DNA of 64,000 nucleotides from Acetobacterium sp. (GCF_030652775.1 NZ_JAUSPS010000075.1:62001-126000); one strand, 5' to 3'. Counted from the stretch's first letter, positions 1-8,964 are shown. A program made the numbers and translations. The notes: a model not told the origin generated them from the sequence alone.

Positions 1-498
1 ATGTATAGCGTCAATGCCAGTGTCCCTAAAACCCTGATCCGTTATCTGGTGGAATGGGTGGCGGATCATTCTCCCGAAACGGACATTCAAAAGATTCTCT
101 ATGATGTTCTGGACACCCCCGTTTCGCCGGAACTGCTGCCCCCGGATGCCGATGGAAAAATTGCTCAAAAAACAGAAGAAACCGTTGGGCCTTACGAACT
201 CCACGATTTCTTTATGTATCAAATGGTACGCCATGGCTTTTCACCGGAAAAAGTATATTTTCTGGCCGGCAAGGCCTTTGATGGTGTCTATGAAAAGGCG
301 GTGATTTTTAAATGGCTGAAAAGCTTTTACCACCGTTTCTTCAGTCAGCAGTTTAAACGCAACTGCCTCCCCGACGGACCAAAGGTCGGCTCAGTCTCCT
401 TTTCGCCCCGGGGCGACTGGCGAATGCCCTCCGATGCGCACGCCACCCAATGGCTCAAGAGCCTAGAGAAAATGGAACCAATCGTTCAGGATATTTAA
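1..498 (+). CDS. nadE: NAD(+) synthase (glutamine-hydrolysing), C-terminal fragment
   Basis: Only the last 165 codons are in the window; the gene starts upstream, and the ATG at base 1 is taken to be an internal Met because the known family is about 640 residues long. The fragment matches the C-terminal end of the ATP-pyrophosphatase synthetase domain: PYELHDFF near fragment residue 64, [13 protein letters not shown] near 119 and [12 protein letters not shown] near 134, which are typical of glutamine-dependent NadE in Clostridia. The full enzyme amidates deamido-NAD to NAD in the cytoplasm using ammonia from its N-terminal glutaminase domain, which is not visible here. It ends at a strong hairpin terminator shared with the converging downstream gene. 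The family call is firm; the glutamine dependence is inferred from the family. Confidence 0.88.
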   Translation: MYSVNASVPKTLIRYLVEWVADHSPETDIQKILYDVLDTPVSPELLPPDADGKIAQKTEETVGPYELHDFFMYQMVRHGFSPEKVYFLAGKAFDGVYEKAVIFKWLKSFYHRFFSQQFKRNCLPDGPKVGSVSFSPRGDWRMPSDAHATQWLKSLEKMEPIVQDI

Positions 499-510
499 AA
501 ATTGATAAAA

Positions 511-540
511 AAAGAAGCTGTCCGAAAACAGCTTCTTTTT
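511..540. terminator. Bidirectional intrinsic terminator
   Basis: An 11-bp perfect stem (AAAGAAGCTGT / ACAGCTTCTTT) with a 6-base loop, flanked by A-rich and T-rich tracts. It lies between the converging nadE end and the XRE regulator stop and can serve both strands. Confidence 0.85.
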
Positions 541-544
541 ATGA

Positions 545-949
545 CTATTCTTTTTTAGAGTAGTGTTGGATCAGAACTTCATGTTTGAAGTTAATGAAAT
601 CCAGAATTTCCTTTTTGCCTTCGTCACTGGTCATGGCATATCCGAAAAGTCCCAGAAGATCTTTCATTTCCAATGGTTTAACGAGTTGTTCAGCTGAATT
701 TAACGATCCTTCTGATTTGAGCTTGGCATCGTTGAGTGATGTGGAGTTGTCAGTTCGACAAAGCAGATAGTCAACCGATACATCAAAATAATCGGCAATT
801 TCAACAAGCAATTGGTTTTCGGGAAGGTTTTTATCCTTCTCATACTTGGAAATTGAGCTCTTGTTTAAATCAAAATGCTCAGCAAAATCTTGCTGGGTCA
901 TATCCTTATTAATTCGCAATCGTTTTAATCGTGTTCCAAAAGTAGACAT
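545..949 (-). CDS. XRE-family HTH transcriptional regulator
   Basis: A 134-residue protein with an N-terminal Cro/CI-type helix-turn-helix at about residues 5-62 (LKRLRINKDMTQQDFAEHF, then NKSSISKYEKDKNLP, then LVEIADYFDVSVDYLL), followed by a short polar C-terminal region with no recognised domain. The architecture is that of small SinR/Xre-like DNA-binding repressors. The ribosome binding site GGAGGAAACATC precedes the ATG on the minus strand. It is divergent from the DEAD-box helicase gene, with a 250-base shared upstream region that carries a palindrome (1001-1015) that could be its own operator. The target genes are unknown. It could equally be a stress regulator or a relic of a mobile element. 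Confidence 0.85.
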   Translation of the reverse strand: MSTFGTRLKRLRINKDMTQQDFAEHFDLNKSSISKYEKDKNLPENQLLVEIADYFDVSVDYLLCRTDNSTSLNDAKLKSEGSLNSAEQLVKPLEMKDLLGLFGYAMTSDEGKKEILDFINFKHEVLIQHYSKKE

Positions 950-1000
950 GATGTTTCCTCCAAAAATTATTCATAATCTCAGTATGAACGAATAAGATAA

Positions 1001-1015
1001 ACACATGATATGTGT
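1001..1015. promoter_or_regulatory. Candidate operator palindrome upstream of XRE regulator
   Basis: ACACATGATATGTGT is a perfect 6-3-6 dyad about 50 bases upstream of the regulator start codon, in the divergent spacer. XRE proteins commonly bind such dyads and autoregulate. No experimental or comparative support is available here. Confidence 0.4.
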
Positions 1016-1141
1016 ATGAATAGATTATACACCATTGTTCTCTTTGATGGCCAGAAATTTTAGATAAAGGTGCCAAACCGGAAATAATTCAGATTGAACG
1101 TGAGTCAGAAGCATTATTTCTTAATAACAATTAAAATAAAC

Positions 1142-1170
1142 TTGCTTTATTCTTTAACTTGGTTTAAAAT
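1142..1170 (+). promoter_or_regulatory. Sigma-A-type promoter of the DEAD-box helicase gene
   Basis: TTGCTT (1142-1147) and TAAAAT (1165-1170) are separated by 17 bases, giving a leader of about 25 bases before the GAAAGGA ribosome binding site and the ATG at 1202. Confidence 0.55.
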
Positions 1171-1201
1171 TAGGTGTTATATATTCGAGAAAGGATACTA
1201 A

Positions 1202-2881
1202 ATGAAATTTACAGAATTAGAAATTAATGAACAACTGCTACAAGGCATTGAAGAAATGGGCTTTGTAGAAATGACCGAAATCCAGGAGCGAGCGATACCA
1301 CAATTGATGATGGGAGGAGACCTCATTGGAAAATCACAAACAGGAACAGGGAAAACTGTTGCGTTTGCGATTCCAGCCATTACAAAGCTTGACCCTTCAA
1401 TAAAGAAAGTACAAGTTTTAGTTCTATGCCCAACCCGAGAGTTGGCAGTACAGGTCTCAGACGAATTTAAAAAAGTTATTAAATATCAAAAGGGCATCAA
1501 AGTATTACCGATTTTCGGTGGTGCATCCATTGAAAATCAGATCAGAGACCTTAAATCCGGGGTTCATATTGTCGTTGGAACGCCTGGCCGGGTGATGGAT
1601 CATATGCGCCGAAAAACATTGAAATTAAGCGACGTTTCGATGGTGGTTTTAGATGAAGCCGACGAAATGTTAAACATGGGATTCCGGGAAGATATTGAAT
1701 TGATTCTTGACGAAATCGCCCATGAAATTCAGACCGTGTTATTCTCGGCAACAATGCCAAAACCGATTTTAAAGATTGCCGAAACCTACCAGAAAAATCC
1801 GGTATTGGTGGAAATTTCACCTAAAAATATGGTCGCAACCAGCATCGAACAAAAATACTTTAACATCAACGATCACCATAAGTTTGAAGCGCTAACCCGC
1901 TTACTCGATGTGTACAAACCACAACGATCACTTATTTTCTGTAACACCAAAAAATATGTCGACGAAATCACGGATGATCTTAAGAAACTCGGTTATTCAG
2001 TCGATAAAATCCATGGTGACATGCGTCAGATGTCCCGAATGGCGGTTTTAAAAGATTTCGGTCGTGGTAAACTGAATATCCTGGTAGCCACCGATGTGGC
2101 TGCCCGGGGGATTGATGTGGATGACGTGGATATCGTCTTTAACTACGATGTGCCAGACAATGAAGAATATTATGTCCATCGGATCGGTCGAACCGGACGA
2201 GCCGGGAAAAGCGGAATCTCCCTGACCCTGGCACGATCCAGAGATCAGTTCAGACTGAAGAAAATCACCGATTATACCAAAAAAAGTATTGAACGGGATT
2301 TAATACCAACCAGTGCCGTCATCAATGATATCAAGATTGCTCATTTCCACGAACGCTTCAAGATTCGTGCTGATAAGGGTGCCGAAAAGGGAATCTTAGA
2401 TACCTATGAAAAAATTATTGACGATCTGGTCGAAAAAGGTTACACTGCCGAAACCATTGCAGCAGTCTTACTGCAGGCGCAATTGCCGCTTTCAGAAGCT
2501 GAAGATCTTAACACCATGGAACGACGGCCAAGACGTACTGATTCAGCACCACGTCGCGATGGTCGCGATAGCCGAGATGGCCGCGGCCGTCGGGATGGCG
2601 GATCCCGAGACGGTGGTTCCCGTCGAGCTGGTCCAGAAAAAACAAAACGTCTTTTCATCAGTGTCGGCGAAAAGGATCATGCGCAAAAGCGGGATATCCT
2701 TGGTGCTATTTGCGGAGAATGCGGCATTCCATCTTCAGCTGTCGGCAACATCGACATGTACGACAAATTTACCTTTGTCGATATCGATGAAGAGCAGGCT
2801 AAAAAAGTCGAAAAGAAATTAAACGGAAAAATAATCAAAGAACGCAAGGTAAAAGTTGAAATTTCTAAAAAGAAAAAATAA
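1202..2881 (+). CDS. DEAD-box ATP-dependent RNA helicase with DbpA-type RNA-binding domain
   Basis: A 559-residue cytoplasmic helicase. The RecA-like core shows the motifs in order: Q-motif region (TEIQ, about 25-28), Walker A SQTGTGKT (45-52), PTREL (77-81), DEAD (151-154), SAT (182-184), and HRIGRTGR (326-333). After the core comes a family linker, a low-complexity Arg/Gly/Asp-rich stretch (about 442-475) and a C-terminal fold typical of the DbpA RNA-binding domain (about 480-555, starting RLFISVGEKDHAQKRDILG). Such CshA/DeaD/DbpA-like enzymes remodel RNA in ribosome assembly, cold adaptation and mRNA turnover. The RG-rich linker and DbpA domain suggest rRNA or ribosomal particles as substrates. 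It is transcribed alone and ends at its own terminator. The exact orthologue (CshA, DeaD or YxiN/DbpA) cannot be settled, so no symbol is given. Confidence 0.95.
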   Translation: MKFTELEINEQLLQGIEEMGFVEMTEIQERAIPQLMMGGDLIGKSQTGTGKTVAFAIPAITKLDPSIKKVQVLVLCPTRELAVQVSDEFKKVIKYQKGIKVLPIFGGASIENQIRDLKSGVHIVVGTPGRVMDHMRRKTLKLSDVSMVVLDEADEMLNMGFREDIELILDEIAHEIQTVLFSATMPKPILKIAETYQKNPVLVEISPKNMVATSIEQKYFNINDHHKFEALTRLLDVYKPQRSLIFCNTKKYVDEITDDLKKLGYSVDKIHGDMRQMSRMAVLKDFGRGKLNILVATDVAARGIDVDDVDIVFNYDVPDNEEYYVHRIGRTGRAGKSGISLTLARSRDQFRLKKITDYTKKSIERDLIPTSAVINDIKIAHFHERFKIRADKGAEKGILDTYEKIIDDLVEKGYTAETIAAVLLQAQLPLSEAEDLNTMERRPRRTDSAPRRDGRDSRDGRGRRDGGSRDGGSRRAGPEKTKRLFISVGEKDHAQKRDILGAICGECGIPSSAVGNIDMYDKFTFVDIDEEQAKKVEKKLNGKIIKERKVKVEISKKKK

Positions 2882-2896
2882 TTAAAGTATCAATAG

Positions 2897-2942
2897 AACC
2901 TGGGTGTGAGGCTTACCTTGTCTTTGGATCCAGGTTTTTTTC
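2897..2942 (+). terminator. Intrinsic terminator after helicase gene
   Basis: The arms AACCTGG and CCAGGTT are separated by a 26-base loop that can fold further, and are followed by a T-rich run. Confidence 0.65.
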
Positions 2943-2978
2943 ATTAGATCATTTAATAAAAAAAGAAGGAGGTGCCGT

Positions 2979-4370
2979 ATGAAAGATACACAAACAGAAA
3001 AAAAGAATAAATTGGGCGTCGTTCCAATTCCGAAGCTACTCTTTTCAATGTCAATACCGGCAATTATTTCGATGATGATTCAGGCCATGTACAATATTGT
3101 CGATAGTATCTTTGTAGCACAAATCGGGGAAGAAGCATTAACCGCTGTTTCTCTGGCGTTTCCGATTCAGATGGTCATCATCTCCTGTTTTGTGGGAATG
3201 GGAATCGGGATTAATTCAGCCATATCAAGGCGACTGGGTCAGAGCAAAAAGAGTGAAGCTGCCAATGTGGCAGAACATGGCTTTATCCTGGCAATTTTAA
3301 TTGCGGTAGTGTTAGGAATATTGGGGTTTTTTACAGCAGAAGCATTTATCAGTCTATTTACCGATAATGCCAACATCATTGCCCAGGGTCGGGTATATTT
3401 AATGATTGTTACGGTATTCTGTTTTGGTAGTTTTATCACCCAGGCGGCTTATTCTACCTTGCAGGGCAGCGGTGAAATGATCCAACCGATGGTGGGACAG
3501 ATTATCGGCGCAGTTACTAACATCATTCTGGATCCAATTATGATTTTTGGGTGGTTGGGCTTTCCGGCAATGGGAGTGGCAGGTGCGGCCATCGCCACCG
3601 TGATCGGTCAGATCTTTGGGATGACCTATATGCTGCTGGTAATTTTCAAAAGCAGTAAAAATTATCTAAAACTGGACTACCAGGTGTTTCATTATGATCC
3701 AAAAATAATCAAAGATATTTTCAAAGTCGGCTTGCCAGCTGCGATTATGCAAGGTCTGGCGTCATTGATGATTACCGGATACAATCTGATTCTGGCCGGA
3801 TTTGGGATGTCGGCTGTCGCAGTTTTTGGGGTTTACTTTAAAATTCAGTCGGTCATCTTTATGCCGATCTTTGGCTTGGGTCAGGGCGCCATGCCGATCT
3901 TTGGTTTTAATTATGGGGCAAAAAACCGGGAACGGTATAATGAAACCCTGAAGGTCGCGGTTACTGCGGCCCTGACGATTATGACCATTGGCACGCTGTT
4001 GTTCTGGATTTTCCCGGCCCAGATTATGATGGCTTTTAACCCTTCAGCGGAAATGATGGAAATTGGGATCAATTGTCTGCGCAGCATTAGTCTGGCCTTT
4101 CCCTTGGCCGGAGTCTCGATTATGATTGGGGTCAGCTTTCAAGCCATTGGAAAAGCTTACGTCAGCATGATCGCATCTTTTATCCGGCAGATGGTAGTGC
4201 TCTTGCCAGTTACCTATCTGCTGGCTCAAGCTGGCGGTCTGGACTGGGTCTGGTACGGGTTTATCATTTCCGAAGTTGTCTGTATGGCTTACCAGCTGTT
4301 CATGTTCCGCTGGTATCAGCGCAGAATCTTCGATACCTGGGAGGCCTCTCCAGTAGTGGTGCAAAACTAA
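2979..4370 (+). CDS. MATE-family multidrug/Na+ antiporter
   Basis: A 463-residue, highly hydrophobic integral membrane protein with about 12 predicted transmembrane segments arranged as two similar halves, each opening with the family's PxxxxMxxQxxYNxxD-like sequence (here IPAIISMMIQAMYNIVDSIFVAQIG at about 25-49). Members of the MATE/DinF group export cationic drugs or other organic compounds in exchange for Na+ or H+. The ribosome binding site AGGAGG lies 7 bases before the ATG. It is monocistronic, with terminators on both sides. The substrate cannot be read from sequence; no regulator gene is adjacent. Confidence 0.92.
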   Translation: MKDTQTEKKNKLGVVPIPKLLFSMSIPAIISMMIQAMYNIVDSIFVAQIGEEALTAVSLAFPIQMVIISCFVGMGIGINSAISRRLGQSKKSEAANVAEHGFILAILIAVVLGILGFFTAEAFISLFTDNANIIAQGRVYLMIVTVFCFGSFITQAAYSTLQGSGEMIQPMVGQIIGAVTNIILDPIMIFGWLGFPAMGVAGAAIATVIGQIFGMTYMLLVIFKSSKNYLKLDYQVFHYDPKIIKDIFKVGLPAAIMQGLASLMITGYNLILAGFGMSAVAVFGVYFKIQSVIFMPIFGLGQGAMPIFGFNYGAKNRERYNETLKVAVTAALTIMTIGTLLFWIFPAQIMMAFNPSAEMMEIGINCLRSISLAFPLAGVSIMIGVSFQAIGKAYVSMIASFIRQMVVLLPVTYLLAQAGGLDWVWYGFIISEVVCMAYQLFMFRWYQRRIFDTWEASPVVVQN

Positions 4371-4412
4371 CAAGTGTATTGAAGCCGTTCGAATTAATAA
4401 AAATCAAAATAA

Positions 4413-4454
4413 AAAGATCTTCAAAAGGCATTTAGCTTTTGAAGATCTTTTTTT
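4413..4454. terminator. Bidirectional terminator between MATE gene and mrnC
   Basis: A 15-bp perfect stem, AAAGATCTTCAAAAG pairing with CTTTTGAAGATCTTT around an 8-base loop, with A and T tracts on the two sides. It serves the converging MATE and mrnC-cysS units and touches the mrnC stop codon. Confidence 0.85.
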
Positions 4455-4930
4455 TACTTTGTATCTAGATTATTAATCACATCAATGCTTTGATAAACTA
4501 GGTTTTTCATGCGCTCCGTTTCCCCGCAGAGAAAGAGGTAGCCAATCAGGGTTTCAAAACCGGTAGCATAGCGGTAGTCTGACGGGTGGGCGTTTTTGGG
4601 CACCTGGGAGGCGGTGTTCCGACCCCGTTTAACCATCCGTTCCTCGGCTTCGGAAAGCTGTGGAAGCAGTTCCCGGATGATTTGGGCCTGGGCACTGGCG
4701 CGGACATAGCTGATCGAGGTTTTGGTCATGAAATTGACATTCTGGTGACCGCAACCCAGCAGATATTTACGGATCAGATCCGAAAATATCCCATCGCCGA
4801 TGTAGGCCAGAGCCAGGGGATTCATGGCGGCGGCCTGTTCGATGGTATAGCTTTTTTCGATGGTGGCCTGGATGGTTTTTAAGCGGTCTGAATTTTCTGA
4901 TATGGATGTTGGAGTCAGGCTTTTTTCCAT
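4454..4930 (-). CDS. mrnC: Mini-ribonuclease III (23S rRNA maturation)
   Basis: A 158-residue protein that is essentially an RNase III catalytic domain without the double-stranded RNA-binding domain. The signature [21 protein letters not shown] (about 38-58) contains the metal-binding Asp of the family, and the C-terminal half has the conserved block [13 protein letters not shown] (about 103-115). In Bacillus, MrnC trims the ends of 23S rRNA precursor using double-stranded RNA stems. It overlaps the 3' end of cysS by 16 bases; the cysS-mrnC order is the common Bacillota arrangement, so the pair is one operon with translational coupling. Confidence 0.92.
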   Translation of the reverse strand: MEKSLTPTSISENSDRLKTIQATIEKSYTIEQAAAMNPLALAYIGDGIFSDLIRKYLLGCGHQNVNFMTKTSISYVRASAQAQIIRELLPQLSEAEERMVKRGRNTASQVPKNAHPSDYRYATGFETLIGYLFLCGETERMKNLVYQSIDVINNLDTK

Positions 4931-6312
4931 TTAACACCTTCCCGGGTATCCTCCAGGACAATGCCTTTGGCCAGCAGTTCATCGCGGATCTCATCGGCCC
5001 GTTTGAAATCTTTGGCTTTGCGGGCAGCTTGTCGCTGGGCGATCAGGTCTTCTACAGCCTCTTCAAGATTGGTTTCTTTGTCTTTTACCGCCAGTCCTAA
5101 AACGGTGGTGAGTTCGGCAAAGATGTTTTGGCCGGCAATGATCGCCGGTTGGGAAGAAATGGCATCGAGATTGGAGTTGAGATCCCGAACCAGCTCAAAA
5201 ATTACGGCAATCGCATCGGCGGTGTTGATATCGTCGTCCATAGCAGCGACAAAATCTTTTTTATATTTAACCAGGGAATCTATCCATTCGGTTTCTGCCG
5301 GGGTGGCAACTTCGGCAGTGGCATTTTCCAGCAGAAAACTCATCTGGAATTTAGCGGTATAGAGGCGCTCCAGTGCTGTGGCAGCCTGCTGCAACAGTGG
5401 CTCACTGAAGTTAACCGGGCTGCGGTAATGGGCCATTAATAAAAACATCCGCACGGCTTCGAGATCAAAGGTTTTGGCAATATCCCGGACGGTGAAGAAG
5501 TTGCCCTTGGACTTGGACATTTTCTCGTTGTCGATATTGATGTAGCCATTGTGCACCCAATAGTTGGCAAAGGGTTTGCCGCAGCAGCCTTCCGATTGGG
5601 CAATTTCATTTTCGTGGTGGGGAAAGATCAGATCCTGACCGCCGCCATGAATATCAATGGTTTCGCCGAGATGTTTTTTGGACATCGCCGAACATTCGAT
5701 GTGCCAGCCTGGCCGCCCCTGTCCCCAGGGACTTTCCCAATAGGGTTCCCCGTCTTTTTTCTTTTTCCACAGGGCAAAATCCAGAGGACTGTGTTTTTCG
5801 TCATTGACATCAATGCGGGCGCCAGATTTTAAATCGTCGATGGACTGTTTGGATAATTTGCCATAGTCTTTAAAGGCATCAACATGATAGTAGACATTGC
5901 CAGCGACGTTATAGGCCAGTCCTTTTTCTTCCAGGGTTTTGATCATCGCAATAATTTCTGGTATATGCTCGCTGACCTTGGGATGAACCGAGGCGCGTTT
6001 GATACCCAGGGCATCAGCATCGGTGAAGTATTCCTGAATGTATTTTTCCGAAACATCGCCCGGAGAAATCCCTTCTTCATGGCTGCGGTTGATGATTTTA
6101 TCATCGACGTCGGTAAAATTCTGGATAAAGGTGACCTCGTAACCGGTATATTCCAAAAAACGGCGCAACACGTCAAAAACGATGAAGGGACGGGCGTTGC
6201 CGATGTGAAAATAGTTGTAAACAGTCGGTCCGCAGGAATACATCCGGACCTTGCCCGTTTCAATGGGGACAAAGGTTTCTTTCTTCTGGGTCAGGGTATT
6301 ATATAATTTCAT
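4915..6312 (-). CDS. cysS: Cysteine-tRNA ligase
   Basis: A class I aminoacyl-tRNA synthetase of 465 residues that attaches cysteine to tRNA-Cys in the cytoplasm. The HIGH-type motif HIGN lies at about 36-39 and KMSKSKGN at about 264-271. Zinc-ligand regions are present: Cys in SCGPTV near residue 27, Cys in WHIECSAM, and the [20 protein letters not shown] block. The C-terminal anticodon-binding region is complete. The open frame could begin at a TTG three codons upstream (6321), but the ATG at 6312 stands nine bases after GAAAGG and matches family starts ([12 protein letters not shown]). It is followed by mrnC with a 16-base overlap. No T-box leader is recognisable in the roughly 150-base upstream region. 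Confidence 0.96.
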   Translation of the reverse strand: MKLYNTLTQKKETFVPIETGKVRMYSCGPTVYNYFHIGNARPFIVFDVLRRFLEYTGYEVTFIQNFTDVDDKIINRSHEEGISPGDVSEKYIQEYFTDADALGIKRASVHPKVSEHIPEIIAMIKTLEEKGLAYNVAGNVYYHVDAFKDYGKLSKQSIDDLKSGARIDVNDEKHSPLDFALWKKKKDGEPYWESPWGQGRPGWHIECSAMSKKHLGETIDIHGGGQDLIFPHHENEIAQSEGCCGKPFANYWVHNGYINIDNEKMSKSKGNFFTVRDIAKTFDLEAVRMFLLMAHYRSPVNFSEPLLQQAATALERLYTAKFQMSFLLENATAEVATPAETEWIDSLVKYKKDFVAAMDDDINTADAIAVIFELVRDLNSNLDAISSQPAIIAGQNIFAELTTVLGLAVKDKETNLEEAVEDLIAQRQAARKAKDFKRADEIRDELLAKGIVLEDTREGVKWKKA

Positions 6313-6363
6313 AAAGTTCAACCTTTCAATTTATTTCTTTACAGCAATGTGTTATGATAACAT

Positions 6364-6394
6364 ATTATACACTAAAGATAAGATTAAGTGTCAA
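6364..6394 (-). promoter_or_regulatory. Candidate promoter of cysS-mrnC
   Basis: On the minus strand TTGACA (plus-strand 6389-6394) and TATAAT (6364-6369) are both consensus, but the spacer is 19 bases, longer than the ideal 17. This places the start of transcription about 45 bases before the cysS ATG. Confidence 0.5.
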
Positions 6395-6468
6395 TGGATA
6401 AAATTTTTTAGGAAGAAAATTTCTGTTATCATCAAAAATGAATGACCAGAAATGAATGAGGAATCTCC

Positions 6469-6759
6469 ATGGAAGCAAATACAAAGAGAAAAGTCCTGGC
6501 CCAGGCGATTTTAGCCCTTGAAAGCGAAGAGGATTGTAATCTGTTACTTGAAGACCTATGTACCATCAAAGAAATCGAAGACATGGCACACCGGTTTGAA
6601 ATTGCCTACTTGCTGTCCCAGGGAAAAACCTTCATTGATGTCGAAAAACTGACCGGAGCCAGCTCGGCCACCATCAGTCGGGTTAACCGCTGCCTCAAAC
6701 ACGGCAAAGGCTACCGCAACATCATCGAAAAAATGAAAAAGGACCATACATTGGAGTAA
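6469..6759 (+). CDS. YerC/YecD-type TrpR-family DNA-binding protein
   Basis: A 96-residue protein of the TrpR-related YerC/YecD family. It has the expected helix-turn-helix, with LLEDLCTIKEIEDMAHRFEIAYLL (two segments, about 23-46), then SQGKTFIDVEKLTGAS and SATISRVNRCLKHGKGYR (about 65-82), which matches the TrpR recognition-helix arrangement. Family members are small cytoplasmic DNA-binding proteins; the effector and targets are unknown for most. The ATG follows GAGGAATCTCC. It sits alone between cysS (divergent) and an aminotransferase gene, and the 190 bases behind it contain a long inverted repeat rather than an obvious terminator. Confidence 0.85.
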   Translation: MEANTKRKVLAQAILALESEEDCNLLLEDLCTIKEIEDMAHRFEIAYLLSQGKTFIDVEKLTGASSATISRVNRCLKHGKGYRNIIEKMKKDHTLE

Positions 6760-6774
6760 TCTTGGGTCTGTTAA

Positions 6775-6897
6775 CAAACTCAAAAAGTAGTACCGACAAT
6801 TGTTACATCATGTTGTACGCATCGGAGCGGACACGGCGATAGCCTGTCCGATTCCGCAGCGAACAACAGATTAACAATTGGTCGGTACGGTAGTTTG
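6775..6897. repeat. Long interrupted inverted repeat (possible MITE/REP-like element or structured RNA)
   Basis: Nested complementary arms occur in order: CAAACT (6775-6780) with AGTTTG (6892-6897); GTACCGACAATTGTTA (6790-6805) with TAACAATTGGTCGGTAC (6872-6888, one extra base); GTTGT (6812-6816) with ACAAC (6863-6867); CGGAGCGGACA (6823-6833) with TGTCCGATTCCG (6845-6856, near match). The element folds on itself over more than 100 bases, has no terminal T-run, and is locally GC-richer than its surroundings. It has no open frame of interest. Confidence 0.6.
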
Positions 6898-6949
6898 CAG
6901 GAACCTGAATCTTATCTAAAATTTAATATTGAAGGAGTTGAGTGTAGTG

Positions 6950-8167
6950 ATGAAAGCTGTGAAGAAGTCGAAGAAGTTGGACAACGTTTGTTATGATATT
7001 AGAGGACCGGTGGTCGAAGAGGCGGATCGCATGGAACGGGACGGCATTGACATTATTATGCTCAATACCGGGAATACTGCCCCCTTTAATTTAAATGCCC
7101 CGGATGAAATTATTCAGGATATTAAATATAACATGAAAACCGCCGAAGGCTATTGTAATTCCCAGGGCATTTTCTCAGCCCGGAAGGCCGTGGTTCAGCA
7201 TTATCAGACCAAGGGTCTGATGGATCTGAAGGTAGATGATGTTTTTCTCGGTAACGGTGTCAGTGAACTGATCCTTTTTTGTATGCAGGCGCTACTGGAT
7301 GATGGCGACGAAATTCTGGTTCCGGCACCGGATTACCCGCTGTGGTCAGCGGCAGTCAACCTATCTGGAGGAACCGCTGTCTATTATACCTGTGATGAAG
7401 AAGATGAGTGGAATCCCAATCTTGAGGATATCGCCAGCAAGATTACCCCCAATACCAAGGGGATTGTGGTCATTAATCCCAATAACCCCACCGGCGCCCT
7501 TTATCCCCGAGAGATTCTTGAGGGGATTGTCGATCTGGCGGTTGAAAACAATCTGATTATTTTTGCCGATGAAATCTATGACCGGGTTCTCTATGACGAT
7601 GCAGTTCATATTCCGATGGCTACCCTCACCGAAGATGTGCTGGTGGTGACCCTTAACGGCTTGTCAAAATCCCATCGGATTCCCGGTTATCGGGTCGGTT
7701 GGATGATTCTGACCGGTAACAAGGAAGGTGCCAAGGATTATATTGAAGGCATCAAGATGCTTTCCAACATGCGGATGTGCTCCAATGTTCCGGGACAGCA
7801 TGCGATCCAGACCTCATTGGGCGGCTACCAGAGCATGAATGATCTGCTCAAACCGGGGGGGCGGCTGTACGAACAGCGGGAGATTGTCTGCAAACGGATC
7901 AATGCGATTCCGGGTCTGTCCTGCGTCAAACCAAAAGCGGGATTTTATGTCTTTCCCAAAATTGATATGGAAATGTTTAATATCACCAGCGATGTCCAGT
8001 TTGCCCTGGATTTCCTGAAAGAAGAACATGTCCTGATGGTTCAGGGAACCGGCTTTAACTGGCCAAATCAGGATCATTTCAGAATTGTGTTTTTGCCCCA
8101 TCCCGAAGATCTGATCGAAACCATGGATCGACTGGAACGGTTTATGGCGAACTATCAGCAAAAGTAA
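6950..8167 (+). CDS. PLP-dependent aminotransferase, AlaA-like (alanine/valine-type)
   Basis: A fold-type I aminotransferase of about 405 residues resembling E. coli AlaA, which makes alanine from pyruvate and glutamate. The N-terminal sequence KKLDNVCYDIRGPV and the later NPNNPTGA (cofactor-pocket Asn) and SLSK-type lysine region (NGLSKSHRIPGYRVGW, with the Schiff-base Lys) support this. The open frame extends to a TTG at 6929, but GAAGGAG (6931-6937) lies inside that extension and is well spaced for the ATG at 6950 (or the GTG at 6947), so the later start is chosen. It is followed closely by a PspC-domain gene. Substrate specificity is by family resemblance only. Confidence 0.88.
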   Translation: MKAVKKSKKLDNVCYDIRGPVVEEADRMERDGIDIIMLNTGNTAPFNLNAPDEIIQDIKYNMKTAEGYCNSQGIFSARKAVVQHYQTKGLMDLKVDDVFLGNGVSELILFCMQALLDDGDEILVPAPDYPLWSAAVNLSGGTAVYYTCDEEDEWNPNLEDIASKITPNTKGIVVINPNNPTGALYPREILEGIVDLAVENNLIIFADEIYDRVLYDDAVHIPMATLTEDVLVVTLNGLSKSHRIPGYRVGWMILTGNKEGAKDYIEGIKMLSNMRMCSNVPGQHAIQTSLGGYQSMNDLLKPGGRLYEQREIVCKRINAIPGLSCVKPKAGFYVFPKIDMEMFNITSDVQFALDFLKEEHVLMVQGTGFNWPNQDHFRIVFLPHPEDLIETMDRLERFMANYQQK

Positions 8168-8188
8168 GTTTAAAAGAACGGAAGAATA

Positions 8189-8500
8189 ATGAAAAAACAA
8201 TTAGTGAAAAGTAAAAAAAGAGCAATTCTGGCCGGTGTTTGTGCCGGTCTTGGCGAATACTGCAACATTTCGCCCTGGGTCTTCAGAGGGCTGTTCCTAT
8301 TGCCCTTTGTGCTCCGGTTTGTTCCGGGTATCCTCAGCATCATTGTTTATATTCTCTTAGCGGTGGTACTCCCCGGTAATCAGCGGATTGCGGATCAGGA
8401 TGTGGTTGAAGTGGATTATGAAATTATCGATGACAACAACGAGGAAGAGATCATCGATTTCAGTGACGAAAAGACAGGTTCCAAAGAAAAGGTTGAGTAA
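8189..8500 (+). CDS. PspC-domain small membrane protein
   Basis: A 103-residue protein. Residues about 1-62 form a PspC domain: a basic start, then the GVCAGLGEY motif, then a hydrophobic helix (about 37-60, ending in VLPG). The C-terminal 40 residues are strongly acidic and probably cytosolic. PspC-domain proteins are membrane-associated and often linked to envelope stress. It is 21 bases behind the aminotransferase gene and 2 bases before tsaE, which suggests co-transcription, though a functional link to either is not evident. Confidence 0.85.
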   Translation: MKKQLVKSKKRAILAGVCAGLGEYCNISPWVFRGLFLLPFVLRFVPGILSIIVYILLAVVLPGNQRIADQDVVEVDYEIIDDNNEEEIIDFSDEKTGSKEKVE

Positions 8501-8502
8501 AA

Positions 8503-8964
8503 ATGCTGGAAAAAAGAATCATTACAAAATCAAGTCAGGAAACCTTTGATTTTGGAAAATATCTGGGGGAAGCCATCGACTTCCCCCTGATTATTTTTTT
8601 ACAAGGTGAAATGGGCACCGGCAAAACCCTGTTTTCAAAAGGTTTTGTGGCCGGAAAGGGGTTAGATGATGAGGTCACCAGTCCCACCTATACGATTGTC
8701 AATGAATATGGCAATCCGCCCCGGATTTTTCATTTTGATTTATACCGGCTCCAGGATCCGGATGAGCTTTATCAGATGGGCTTTGAAGATTACCTCAATC
8801 AGGGCTGCACCCTACTACTGGAATGGCCGGAGCTGGTGTTGGAAGATCAGTTTGATCCCAAACTGGAAATTAGTCTGGAATCGCGGCTGGAGACGCCTGA
8901 GCAGCGGGAAATTATTTTAAAAACAGACAATCTGAAAGTAGCGCAGATATTAAATTCGCTTTAG
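8503..8964 (+). CDS. tsaE: tRNA threonylcarbamoyladenosine biosynthesis ATPase TsaE
   Basis: A 153-residue P-loop ATPase of the TsaE (YjeE) family. The Walker A motif GEMGTGKT is at about 33-40, followed by the family block VTSPTYTIVNEY (about 60-71) and FHFDLYRLQDPDEL (about 79-92), with LLLEWPE near 105. Together with TsaB, TsaD and TsaC it makes t6A37 on ANN-decoding tRNAs. The partner tsaB and tsaD genes, often adjacent, are not in the window. It is tightly packed behind the PspC gene. Confidence 0.94.
   Translation: MLEKRIITKSSQETFDFGKYLGEAIDFPLIIFLQGEMGTGKTLFSKGFVAGKGLDDEVTSPTYTIVNEYGNPPRIFHFDLYRLQDPDELYQMGFEDYLNQGCTLLLEWPELVLEDQFDPKLEISLESRLETPEQREIILKTDNLKVAQILNSL

Noticed and set aside
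6322-6468. A possible T-box leader for cysS
   Set aside because: The spacer is only about 150 bases, the likely transcript leader is about 45 bases, and no T-box core (TGGNACCGCG type) or antiterminator was seen.
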